The position numbers were made by a program, and so were the translations under genes. Below, in pieces: positions 16,714 through 24,642 of a stretch of 64,000 nt of DNA. Position 1 is the first letter of the stretch, and every line of letters begins with the position of its first letter. Where the stretch lies: contig DATCEO010000178.1 in NCBI GenBank assembly GCA_036510065.1, positions 21,950-85,949 on the forward strand, read 5' to 3'. The notes beneath the pieces are model-generated. The model was given only the letters and a program-made list of their open reading frames with translations, had not been told where the DNA came from and ran no database searches. The stretch is from DASUBV01 sp036510065. GTDB lineage: Bacteria; Actinomycetota; Actinomycetes; Streptosporangiales; Streptosporangiaceae.

Positions 16714-18171
16714 GTGCAGCCTACGAGCCAGACTTACTCATCAGTCCCCCAGCCACCGTCATCCGCCCCGCCCCGGGCCGCCACCGTGGGCGAACTGCGT
16801 GCCAGCGGCTACCAGTCGCGCAGCGTCAAGGCGGAGATGCGGGAGAACCTCCTCGCCGCCATGCGCGCCGGCGAGGACGCCTTTCCCGGCATCATCGGCT
16901 TCGGCCAGACGGTGCTGCCCCAACTAGAGCGCGCGATCATCGCCGGTCACGACGTGATCCTGCTCGGCGAACGCGGACAGGGCAAGACGCGCCTGATCAG
17001 GACGCTCATCCTGCTGCTGGATGAGTGGACGCCGGTGATCGCCGGCTGCGAGATCAACGACCAGCCGTACGCGCCGGCCTGCGCTCGCTGCCGGCGCCTG
17101 GCGGCCGAGCAGGGCGACGACCTGGCGATCGCCTGGCGCCATCGCGGCGACCGCTACGGCGAGAAGCTGGCCACGCCCGACACGAGCGTCGGCGACCTGG
17201 TCGGCGACATCGACCCCGTCAAGGTCGCCGAAGGCCGGACCCTCGGCGACCCCGAGACCATTCACTACGGCCTGGTGCCCCGCACCAACCGCGGAATTTT
17301 CTGTCTTAACGAACTGCCCGACCTGGCCGAGCGCATCCAGGTCGCGCTGCTCAACGTGCTGGAGGAGCGCGACATCGGTGTCCGCGGCTACTCGCTGCGG
17401 CTGCCGCTGGACCTGGTCCTGGTGGCCAGCGCTAACCCGGAGGACTACACCAACCGCGGCCGGATCATCACCCCGCTGAAGGACCGGTTCGGGGCGGAGA
17501 TCCGCACTCACTACCCGGTCTCCCTCGAGGCCGAGCTGGCACTGATCCGCCAGGAGGCCAAGATCGCGTGGGGCGGGTCGGTGCCCGGCGCGATCCTGCC
17601 CGATCACCTCGTGCAGGTCATCGCCCGCTTCACCCGGCTCGTCCGGGCCTCGCCGGCCGTCGACGCGCGGTCCGGCGTGTCCGCGCGGTTCGCGATCGCG
17701 GCGGCCGAGGCCGTCGCGGCCTCGGCCGTCCGTCGGGCCGCGATCAGCGGCGAGGAGCAGGCCGTATCCCGGGTCTGTGACCTCCCGGCGACCATCAGCA
17801 CGCTGCGCGGCAAGGTGGAGTTCGAGGTCAGCGAGGAGGGCCGGGAGCAGGAGGTGCTCGATCACCTGCTGCGCCGCGCCATCGCCGAGACCTTCCGCGC
17901 GACCCTCGGCAACGCCGACCTGAACGGGGTCCTGGCCAGGTTCACCGAGGGCGGCGTCGTCGAGACCGGCGACCTGCTGCCCGCGACCGACCTGCTGCGC
18001 CGCATCGGCGAGGTGCCCGGGCTGGCGAAGATCATGGAACGGCTGCACATGGACGGCGGCGAGTCGCTGGGCCAGGCGGCGGCCGCGCTGGAGTTCGCCC
18101 TGGAGGGGCTGTACCTGATGCGGCGCCTGTCCAAGGACTCGATCGACGGCGGCGCCGTCTACCGGACCTGA
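16714..18171 (+). CDS. MoxR/ChlI-type AAA+ ATPase
   Basis: A 485-residue AAA+ ATPase. Walker A is 'GERGQGKT' (residues 85-92), Walker B-like 'GIFCLNELPDL', with sensor segment 'LVLVASANPEDYTNRGRIITPLKDRF'. This is the magnesium-chelatase ChlI/MoxR group. A Cys-x3-rich insert follows Walker A ('AGCEINDQPYAPACARCRRL') and could bind metal. The following gene encodes a VWA protein. MoxR-VWA pairs act as chaperones or metal-insertion machines. No chelatase large subunit is present, so a chlorophyll or cobalamin role is unlikely. GTG 16714 appears leaderless. Confidence 0.88.
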   Translation: MQPTSQTYSSVPQPPSSAPPRAATVGELRASGYQSRSVKAEMRENLLAAMRAGEDAFPGIIGFGQTVLPQLERAIIAGHDVILLGERGQGKTRLIRTLILLLDEWTPVIAGCEINDQPYAPACARCRRLAAEQGDDLAIAWRHRGDRYGEKLATPDTSVGDLVGDIDPVKVAEGRTLGDPETIHYGLVPRTNRGIFCLNELPDLAERIQVALLNVLEERDIGVRGYSLRLPLDLVLVASANPEDYTNRGRIITPLKDRFGAEIRTHYPVSLEAELALIRQEAKIAWGGSVPGAILPDHLVQVIARFTRLVRASPAVDARSGVSARFAIAAAEAVAASAVRRAAISGEEQAVSRVCDLPATISTLRGKVEFEVSEEGREQEVLDHLLRRAIAETFRATLGNADLNGVLARFTEGGVVETGDLLPATDLLRRIGEVPGLAKIMERLHMDGGESLGQAAAALEFALEGLYLMRRLSKDSIDGGAVYRT

Positions 18172-18197
18172 TGGTGCCTGACGGTGGAAAGGCAAGG

Positions 18198-20234
18198 ATG
18201 AGCGGCTACCGCTACGGTCCCTACCGGGACGGCCCCGATCCGCTGGAGCCGCCCTACGACGTCCGCGGCGCGGTCGACGAGCTTGGCGAGTCGGTCCTGG
18301 AGGGAACCGACCCGGCCTCGGCGCTGCGTGACTTGCTGCGCCGCGGCATGGCGGGCCACCGCGGCCTGGACGACATGCTCCGCCGGGTGCGGGAGCGGCA
18401 GCGGGAGGTGCGCAGCCGCGGCCGCCTGGACGGCGTGCTGGAGGAAGTCCGGGCCATGCTGGACACCGCGATCGGCCAGGAGCGGGCGGAGCTGTTCCCC
18501 GACCCGGACGACTCCGCGCGGATGCGCGAGGACGAGCTGGACGCCCTGCCCTCCGACGTCGCCCAGGCCATCCGGCAGCTCGCCGACTACGACTGGCAGT
18601 CCCCGGCCGCCCGGCAGACCTTCGAGGAGCTCAAGTCGCTGCTGCGGCGGGAGGTCCTGGACAGCCAGTTCCACGGCATGAAGCAGACCCTGGCCGAGCC
18701 GGATACCGAAGCCCTGCAGCGCGTCAAGGACATGATGGCCGCGCTCAACTCGATGCTGGCGGCGGACGCCCGCGGCGATCATCAGCAGCAGGATTTCGAC
18801 GATTTCATGGCCGAGTACGGGGACCTGTTCCCCGATTCCCCGGCCAATCTGGAGGAGCTCGTCGACTCGCTGGTCCGGCGGATGTCAGCGGCCCAGCGGC
18901 TGCTGGACTCGCTGACCGACGATCAGCGCGACGAGCTGGCTGGCCTGATGGCCCAGACGCTCGAGGACAGCGGCCTGGCCGCCGAGATGGCCAGGCTGGC
19001 CGACGCGCTGCGATCCCGGCGGCCGGACATGGACGCCGAGGGCTGGCCGCGCGCCCGGATGACCGGCCAGGAGCCGCTGGGCCTGGGCGACGCGACCTCG
19101 GCCCTGGCCGAGCTCGCGGACCTGGCCGAGCTGGAGGACGCGCTGCGCCAGGACTATCCGGGCGCCCGGCTGGACGATGTCGACGAGGAAGCGGTGCGAC
19201 GGGCGCTTGGCCGTCAGGCCGTCGACGACATGGAGGCGCTGCGCCAGATCGAGCGGGAACTGGAGCGGCAGGGCTACCTGCAGCGCACGGACGGACGGCT
19301 GGAGCTCACGCCCAAGGCCGTCCGGCGCCTCGGCGAGACGGCCCTGCGCAAGGTCTTCGCCGAGCTTCCCGAGGGCAGCCACGGCAGCCACGATCAGCGC
19401 GGTAGCGGGCAGGCCGGGGAGCTCACGGGCAGCACGCGGCCGTGGCGCTTCGGTGACGAGCAGCCGATCGACGCCGCCGCCACAGTCCGCAATGCCCTGC
19501 TGCGCGGCGGGATGACCGCCCCCGTGGTAGGCGGCCCCGTGGTAGGCGGCCCCGTGGTAGGCGGCACGGCGGTAGAGAGCGCCGGCGTGGCCGAGCGGAC
19601 GCCGCGGGTCCGGCTGAACGTGCGTGACTTCGAGGTCGAGGAGACCGAGCGGCGCGCCACCGCGGCGGTGTGCCTGCTGGTCGACCTGTCGTATTCCATG
19701 GAGCTGCGCGGTACCTGGGGCGCGGCCAAGCAGACGGCCCTGGCCCTGCACGCGCTCGTCCGGACCAGGTATCCGCAGGACGCGATCCAGGTGATCGGCT
19801 TCTCCAACTACGCGCGGGAGCTGCGCGAGACCGACCTGGCCAGCCTGAGCTGGGACATGGTCCAGGGCACGAACCTGCACCACGCCCTGGTGCTGGCCGG
19901 CCGGTTCCTGGACCGGCGGCCTGAGCACAACCCGGTCGTGCTGATCATCACCGACGGCGAGCCGACCGCCCACCTGCGGCGGGACGGCCAGTTCTGGTTT
20001 GACTGGCCCCCGTCGCCGGAGACCCTGGAACTCACCCTGGCCGAGGTCGACAAGATGACCCGGCGCCAGGCCACCATGAACATTTTCATGCTCGCCGACG
20101 ATGAGCGGCTGACCGCCTTCGTCGACGAGGTAGCCCGGCGCAATGGCGGCCGGGTGCTCCGCGCGGCCGGCGACAGCCTGGGCGAGTACGTTGTCCGGGA
20201 TTTCCTGCGCACGCGACGTGAAGGCAGCCGATAG
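18198..20234 (+). CDS. VWA-domain partner of the MoxR ATPase
   Basis: A 678-residue protein with a long helical, acidic N-terminal region (about residues 1-420) and a C-terminal von Willebrand A domain. The metal-ion adhesion site DxSxS is 'DLSYS' (D496, S498, S500), with 'GTNLHHAL' and 'IITDGEPTAH' supplying the other ligands. ATG 18198 has GGAAAGG upstream; an upstream ATG at 18171 overlaps the ATPase stop as TGATG and would add nine residues. Three copies of a 15-bp repeat encode VVGGP repeats before the VWA domain. Together with the ATPase it likely forms a substrate-remodelling complex; the client is unknown. Confidence 0.87.
   Translation: MSGYRYGPYRDGPDPLEPPYDVRGAVDELGESVLEGTDPASALRDLLRRGMAGHRGLDDMLRRVRERQREVRSRGRLDGVLEEVRAMLDTAIGQERAELFPDPDDSARMREDELDALPSDVAQAIRQLADYDWQSPAARQTFEELKSLLRREVLDSQFHGMKQTLAEPDTEALQRVKDMMAALNSMLAADARGDHQQQDFDDFMAEYGDLFPDSPANLEELVDSLVRRMSAAQRLLDSLTDDQRDELAGLMAQTLEDSGLAAEMARLADALRSRRPDMDAEGWPRARMTGQEPLGLGDATSALAELADLAELEDALRQDYPGARLDDVDEEAVRRALGRQAVDDMEALRQIERELERQGYLQRTDGRLELTPKAVRRLGETALRKVFAELPEGSHGSHDQRGSGQAGELTGSTRPWRFGDEQPIDAAATVRNALLRGGMTAPVVGGPVVGGPVVGGTAVESAGVAERTPRVRLNVRDFEVEETERRATAAVCLLVDLSYSMELRGTWGAAKQTALALHALVRTRYPQDAIQVIGFSNYARELRETDLASLSWDMVQGTNLHHALVLAGRFLDRRPEHNPVVLIITDGEPTAHLRRDGQFWFDWPPSPETLELTLAEVDKMTRRQATMNIFMLADDERLTAFVDEVARRNGGRVLRAAGDSLGEYVVRDFLRTRREGSR
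19521..19565 (+). repeat. 15-bp in-frame repeat in the VWA gene
   Basis: Three perfect copies of CCCGTGGTAGGCGGC encode the P-V-V-G-G linker ahead of the VWA domain. Copy changes keep the frame. Confidence 0.93.
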
Positions 20235-20309
20235 GCACTTTTTACCTTCATCGCGTGGACTTTAACCTGCGTGACTTTCGGCATGCTCGCAGCGTGGAAC
20301 CCTCACGGC

Positions 20310-20561
20310 ATGAGCGCAGCCGACGTCTCGCGCCGCCTGGCCGTGGCCATCCGGGATGGCCTGGTGACGTTCCTGGCTGTGGTCGCGGTGGTCAGCATCG
20401 TTCTCGGCCTGATGTACCTGTTCGCCGCCGGGTCGCTGCCGTACCTGCTCCAGGGGCAGCCCCATGCCGGACCCCATTCCCGGCGCGCCATCGTGTGCCT
20501 GGTCGCCGGCGGCTCCTGCGCCATGGCCGCCTGGCTGATCCGGGTTCGCCGTCCGGCCTGA
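20310..20561 (+). CDS. Small two-helix membrane protein
   Basis: About 83 residues with two membrane helices ('LVTFLAVVAVVSIVLGLMYLFAAG' and 'AIVCLVAGGSCAMAAWLI') and a histidine-containing loop ('HAGPHSRR'). The start is uncertain: ATG 20310 is used, but ATG 20283 or GTG 20271 in the same frame also lack ribosome sites. Topology and loop resemble the protein at 21325-21585, and the two flank a third membrane gene. Function unknown. Confidence 0.65.
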   Translation: MSAADVSRRLAVAIRDGLVTFLAVVAVVSIVLGLMYLFAAGSLPYLLQGQPHAGPHSRRAIVCLVAGGSCAMAAWLIRVRRPA

Positions 20562-20588
20562 CGCTCAGCCGGGTCCGGGCCGCTGCCC

Positions 20589-20594
20589 TAGGAT
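20589..20594 (+). promoter_or_regulatory. Leaderless -10 box (TAGGAT)
   Basis: TAGGAT ends 6 nt before ATG 20601 and no Shine-Dalgarno intervenes, as in leaderless actinobacterial promoters. Confidence 0.6.
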
Positions 20595-20600
20595 CACCCC

Positions 20601-21167
20601 ATGTCCTTTACTGAGCGGCTGGTGCTCTGGCTGCACGTCGGGTTCGCGCTCTTCACGATCGGCCCGGTCAGCGTGGCGATTATGTCAACGCCCCGCTACG
20701 TCAGGGCCCGCAACCTGACCGTGGTCCGCTACCTCTACCGGACCACCCGCATCTTTGCCCTGATCGCTCTCGGAGCGCTGATCTTCGGAATCATCCTCGG
20801 CCAGCAGCTGCACGAGCTGGCCAAGCCCTGGCTGACCGCGGCCATGACGCTGTTCGTCGTGGCGATCGTGCTGCTGGTGCTGATCATCCGCGACCAGCGC
20901 AAGGCGATCAGCGCGCTGGAGGTCGCCGAGGCGGCCGAGAGCGGCGCCGCCCAGGCGGCCAGCGTGGCCGCGAGCGTCACGGTCCAGGACTCCAGCCCCG
21001 AGGCCGCCGACGACGCGCTCGCTGCCGCCCAGCCCGAGCCCGTCCAGCCCGGCGGCGCCGGGACGGCCCGCAACGTGGCCAGCGTCGAGCGCGGCCGGAT
21101 TACCACCATGGGTGCCGTCGTCAGCGTCATCTGGCTCGTCATCCTGGTGCTAATGGTCTGGCAGTAA
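20601..21167 (+). CDS. DUF2269-like integral membrane protein
   Basis: A 188-residue membrane protein with about four helices: 'LVLWLHVGFALFTIGPVSVAIM' (with a buried His), 'IFALIALGALIFGIILG', 'LTAAMTLFVVAIVLLVLII' and a final 'GAVVSVIWLVILVLMVW'. An Ala/Glu-rich hydrophilic loop separates helices 3 and 4. The pattern resembles DUF2269 family proteins. It lies between two small membrane proteins with GLPHF/SLPYL loops. Function unknown. Confidence 0.72.
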   Translation: MSFTERLVLWLHVGFALFTIGPVSVAIMSTPRYVRARNLTVVRYLYRTTRIFALIALGALIFGIILGQQLHELAKPWLTAAMTLFVVAIVLLVLIIRDQRKAISALEVAEAAESGAAQAASVAASVTVQDSSPEAADDALAAAQPEPVQPGGAGTARNVASVERGRITTMGAVVSVIWLVILVLMVWQ

Positions 21168-21273
21168 ACGGCGTCTTCGGTAAAGGTCACGTCAATAGTT
21201 ATGGCCGTTATTACGGTACTTATGACGTTACCGTTCCTAACGGGGCTACGATGCGGGCCGCAGCTAGCACTGC

Positions 21274-21307
21274 TGGCATGCCGGCACAGGCTAGTGCCGG
21301 CATGCCA
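21274..21307 (+). promoter_or_regulatory. Perfect 14-bp inverted repeat before a start
   Basis: TGGCATGCCGGCAC (21274-21287), 6-nt loop, then its exact complement (21294-21307). It ends 5 nt before the AAGGAGGG ribosome site of the 21325 gene, so it could be an operator or an RNA hairpin affecting translation. It lies in an otherwise AT-richer leader (21168-21270). Confidence 0.55.
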
Positions 21308-21324
21308 CTCATGAAGGAGGGTCC

Positions 21325-21585
21325 GTGAGTTCTGCAACTGTGCCCGGCGGCGCCTCTGGCCGGCGCCCGCTGGCTATCGTGCTCGGCATTATCGGCGTCC
21401 TGGGCGTCATCATCGGCATCGTGTACATGGTGGCGACTGGCCTGCCGCATTTCATGGTGGCCGGCAGTCATGTCCACGGCTCGAGCGGCCATCACCTCGC
21501 GCGCGGCGGCGTGGCGCTTGTGGTCGGGCTGGTCCTGCTGGCCGCCGCGTGGCGGGTCGGCAAGTCCAAGGCCGCGGCCCGCTAA
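21325..21585 (+). CDS. Small two-helix membrane protein with His-rich loop
   Basis: An 86-residue protein with two membrane helices ('LAIVLGIIGVLGVIIGIVYMVATG' and 'GGVALVVGLVLLAAAWRVG') joined by a loop rich in histidine and glycine ('LPHFMVAGSHVHGSSGHH'). GTG 21325 has a strong AAGGAGGG site. It resembles the protein at 20310-20561 in topology and loop position, so the two may be diverged paralogues. A metal-binding loop is possible; no function can be given. Confidence 0.78.
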   Translation: MSSATVPGGASGRRPLAIVLGIIGVLGVIIGIVYMVATGLPHFMVAGSHVHGSSGHHLARGGVALVVGLVLLAAAWRVGKSKAAAR

Positions 21586-21605
21586 CGCGGGATGTCACCT
21601 GGTGA

Positions 21606-21637
21606 CCGACGGCCGGCCAGGTCCGGCCGGCCGTCGG
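21606..21637. terminator. Bidirectional hairpin terminator
   Basis: Perfect 13-bp inverted repeat (CCGACGGCCGGCC and its complement) with loop AGGTCC, between the stop of the 21325 gene and the end of the convergent metB. Confidence 0.75.
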
Positions 21638-21659
21638 CGGCCACCAGGCGCTCCTCGAT

Positions 21660-21706
21660 CAGGCCAGTGCTTCGTCAGGCCAGTGCTTCGTCAGGCCAGT
21701 GCTCGT
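21660..21706. repeat. 16-bp tandem repeat after metB
   Basis: Three copies of CAGGCCAGTGCTTCGT (the last one base short) directly after the metB stop codon. Non-coding. Confidence 0.88.
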
Positions 21707-22917
21707 CAGCCCAGGGCAGCACGCAGGTCCTCCAGCAGGTCGTCCACCGTCTCCAGGCCAACCGACAGGCGTACCAGGTCGGGCGGCACCTCCAGCGCCG
21801 ACCCGGCCACCGAGGCATGCGTCATCCGGGCCGGGTGCTCGATCAGCGACTCCACCCCGCCCAGCGACTCGGCCAGGGTGAACAGCCGGGTCCGGCCGCA
21901 GATCGCGATGGCCTCCCGCTCGCCGCCGCGGGCCCGGAAGGACACCATGCCGCCGAACCCCCGCATCTGCTTAGCCGCCACCTCATGGCCGGGGTGGGAC
22001 TCCAGGCCCGGGTAGTAGACCTGGGCCACCGCCGGATGGCTGGCCAGCATGTCCGCAACCCGCTGGGCATTGCGGGAGTGGCGGTCCATCCGCACTCCGA
22101 GCGTCTTGATCCCGCGCAAGGTCAGCCACGCGTCGAACGGGCCGGCTACCGACCCCGTCGCGTTCTGGACGAAAGCCAGCTGCTCGCCCAGCGCGGCATC
22201 GGCGACGACGGCGGCACCGCCGACCACGTCCGAGTGCCCGCCCAGGTACTTGGTCGTCGAGTGGATCACGACGTCAGCGCCGAGCGCCAGCGGCTGCTGC
22301 AGGTACGGCGAGGCGAAGGTGTTATCGACGACCAGCAGCGCGCCCGCGGCGTGAGCGATCCCGGCCAGGGCGGAGATATCGGCGATCGACAGCAGCGGGT
22401 TGGTGGGCGACTCGATCCAGACCAGCCGGGCCGGCGCCGTGGCCAGGGCGCCCCGGACCGCGGCCAGGTCGGACATCGGCACCGAGTCATAGGCCAGGCC
22501 CCAGCCGCTCAGGACCTTGTCGAACAGCCGGAACGTGCCGCCGTAGGCGTCGTGCGGGATGAGGACCCGGCCACCGGGCCGGCAGATGGCCCGCACCAGG
22601 CAGTCCGACGCGGCCATCCCGGAGGCGAACGCCAGCGTGCGGGTGCCGTCCTCCAGCGCCGTCAGGCACTCCTCGAGCGCACCCCGCGTGGGGTTGGCCG
22701 AGCGCGAGTACTCGTACCCCTCGATCCAGCGCGCTGGCCCGTCTCCGGCACCGGCTCCGCGCGCCCCGAGGGCACGCCCCCGCAGCCCGCCGACCCCGTC
22801 CTGCTTGAAGGTCGAGACCTGGTAGATCGGCGGGACGACAGCGCCGGTCAGCGGGTCTGGCTCCTGGCCGGCGTGGATCGCCAGCGTGTCGAAGCCGTCG
22901 GTGTGCTCCATCTGCAT
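21706..22917 (-). CDS. metB: Cystathionine gamma-synthase (Cys/Met metabolism PLP enzyme)
   Basis: A 403-residue PLP enzyme of the trans-sulfuration family. The PLP lysine is K223 in 'STTKYLGGHSD'; 'YEYSRSANPTR' supplies the phosphate-binding Tyr and Arg from the neighbouring subunit. 'FASGMAASDC' and 'GDGPARWIEGYEYSR' fit the cystathionine gamma-synthase/lyase group; the two reactions cannot be told apart with certainty. The nearest convincing start is ATG 22917; ATG 22911 is possible. A -10-like TACACT lies at 22970-22975. It stands 116 bp downstream of cbs and the two probably act in cysteine-homocysteine interconversion. Confidence 0.92.
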   Translation of the reverse strand: MQMEHTDGFDTLAIHAGQEPDPLTGAVVPPIYQVSTFKQDGVGGLRGRALGARGAGAGDGPARWIEGYEYSRSANPTRGALEECLTALEDGTRTLAFASGMAASDCLVRAICRPGGRVLIPHDAYGGTFRLFDKVLSGWGLAYDSVPMSDLAAVRGALATAPARLVWIESPTNPLLSIADISALAGIAHAAGALLVVDNTFASPYLQQPLALGADVVIHSTTKYLGGHSDVVGGAAVVADAALGEQLAFVQNATGSVAGPFDAWLTLRGIKTLGVRMDRHSRNAQRVADMLASHPAVAQVYYPGLESHPGHEVAAKQMRGFGGMVSFRARGGEREAIAICGRTRLFTLAESLGGVESLIEHPARMTHASVAGSALEVPPDLVRLSVGLETVDDLLEDLRAALG

Positions 22918-23032
22918 CTCATCCGCCCCACTGGCCCGCCTGGCAGGGCCGCTGTGCCGCAAGCCGACCAGTGTAGCGGCGTCTGGACCGCCGTCCGCCG
23001 ACTGACCGGGCGCGGCCCCCGCTAGCCGTCGA

Positions 23033-24424
23033 CTAGCCGGCGTGCCCGGACAGGAAGGTCAGCACGTCCTGCCGGGTGATCATCCCGGCCGGCTTGCCGT
23101 CGACCAGGACCAGCGCGGCGCCCGCCTGGCCGAGGGCCGCGACCGCGGCACTGATCGGCTCTCCGGATCCGACGCTCGGCAGCGGCGGAGACATCAGTCC
23201 CGATACCGCGTCCTCCGGCGTGGCCCGGCCGGTGACCAGGGCATCCAGCAGGTCGCGCTCCACGATGGACCCGACCACCTCGGCCGCCATCACGGGCGGC
23301 TCGGCGCTCAGCACGGGCAGCTGAGACACGTCGTACTCGCGCAGGCTCTCGATCGCGGTCCGGACGTTATCGGCTGGATGCACGTGCACGAACGGCGGCA
23401 GCAGGCCCGCCTTCCGCTCGACCACGTCGGCCACCCTCGGCTCGGCGGTCTCGGCGGCCAGGAAGCCGTAATCGGCCATCCACTCGTCGTTGAAGATCTT
23501 CGAGAGGTAGCCACGGCCGCCGTCCGGCAGCAGCACCACGATCACGTCACCGGGCTGCGCATCGCGGGCGATCCGCAGTGCGGCCACCACGGCCATTCCG
23601 CAGGAACCGCCGGTCAGCAGCGCCTCCTCGCGGGCGAGCCGCCGGGTCATCAGGAAGGAGTCCGCGTCGCTGACCGCGATGATGGCGTCGCAGATGCTCT
23701 TGTCGTAGGTGTCGGGCCAGATGTCCTCGCCGACGCCCTCGACCAGGTAAGGCCGGCCGCTGCCGCCCGAGTAGACCGACCCCTCCGGGTCAGCTCCGAT
23801 CACCTGGACCCGGCCGTGGGAGACATCCTTGAGGTAGCGGCCGGCCCCCGATATCGTGCCGCCGGTGCCGATCCCCGCGACGAAGTGGGTGACCCGGCCC
23901 TCTGTCTGCTCCCAGATCTCCGGCCCGGTCGAGTGGTAGTGCGAGGCCGGGTTCTCCGGGTTGGCGTACTGGTTGGGCTTCCAGCCGCCCGGCGTCTCGG
24001 CCGCCAGCCGGTCCGACACCGAGTAATAGGAGTCCGGATGATCGGGTGACACGGTGGTCGGGCAGACCACCACTTCCGCGCCGTACGCGCGCAGCACGCT
24101 GATCTTGTCCTGCCCGACCTTGTCGGGGCAGACGAACAGGCACCGGTAGCCCTTCTCAGCCGCCACGATGGCCAGGCCGACGCCAGTATTTCCGGAGGTC
24201 GGCTCGACGATGGTGCCGCCTGGCCGCAGCTGCCCGGATGCCTCGGCGGCCTCGACCATCCGCAGCGCGATCCGGTCCTTCACGGATCCGCCGGGATTGA
24301 AGTACTCCACCTTGGCCAGGACGTCTGGCCCCGACCGGGAGCTGCCCAGCTGCTTAGTTACCCTGCGCAGCCTGAGCAGCGGCGTGTTCCCCACCAGCTC
24401 GACCAGGGAGTCGTGCACCTGCAT
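23033..24424 (-). CDS. cbs: Cystathionine beta-synthase
   Basis: A 463-residue PLP enzyme that joins serine and homocysteine. PLP lysine K49 is in 'NPGGSVKDRIA', followed by the 'EPTSGNTGVGLA' loop and the 'GIGTGGTISGAGRYL' phosphate loop. 'WKPNQYANPENPASHYHSTGPEIW' is typical of CBS over cysteine synthase. The C-terminal 130 residues form a CBS-domain pair, the site of adenosyl-ligand control. ATG 24424 with AAGGTGG is preferred to GTG 24436. With metB downstream it forms a reverse trans-sulfuration set. Confidence 0.95.
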   Translation of the reverse strand: MQVHDSLVELVGNTPLLRLRRVTKQLGSSRSGPDVLAKVEYFNPGGSVKDRIALRMVEAAEASGQLRPGGTIVEPTSGNTGVGLAIVAAEKGYRCLFVCPDKVGQDKISVLRAYGAEVVVCPTTVSPDHPDSYYSVSDRLAAETPGGWKPNQYANPENPASHYHSTGPEIWEQTEGRVTHFVAGIGTGGTISGAGRYLKDVSHGRVQVIGADPEGSVYSGGSGRPYLVEGVGEDIWPDTYDKSICDAIIAVSDADSFLMTRRLAREEALLTGGSCGMAVVAALRIARDAQPGDVIVVLLPDGGRGYLSKIFNDEWMADYGFLAAETAEPRVADVVERKAGLLPPFVHVHPADNVRTAIESLREYDVSQLPVLSAEPPVMAAEVVGSIVERDLLDALVTGRATPEDAVSGLMSPPLPSVGSGEPISAAVAALGQAGAALVLVDGKPAGMITRQDVLTFLSGHAG

Positions 24425-24642
24425 TAGCTCAACCACCTTGTCATCGGTCCCCTGACGCTATCTCACGCCCGGGTCCTGCGACCGCGCCCGGCTGGTCGCA
24501 GCCGGCGCTCACCAGCGCGTGCTTGAGAGCCCGTGCCTGGGGTCCGTGCCTGGGGGCCCGCGCTTGGGGGGAAGGCCGGCAGGGTATGCGGCGTTGCATA
24601 AGCTACCGTCCGGTTAACTACAGATCTTCCCAGGGAGTCACC

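Noticed and set aside
16714..20234. Magnesium or cobalt chelatase for chlorophyll/B12
   Set aside because: Only MoxR/ChlI-like and VWA parts are present; the large chelatase subunit and pathway genes are absent, so a chaperone-type role is more likely.
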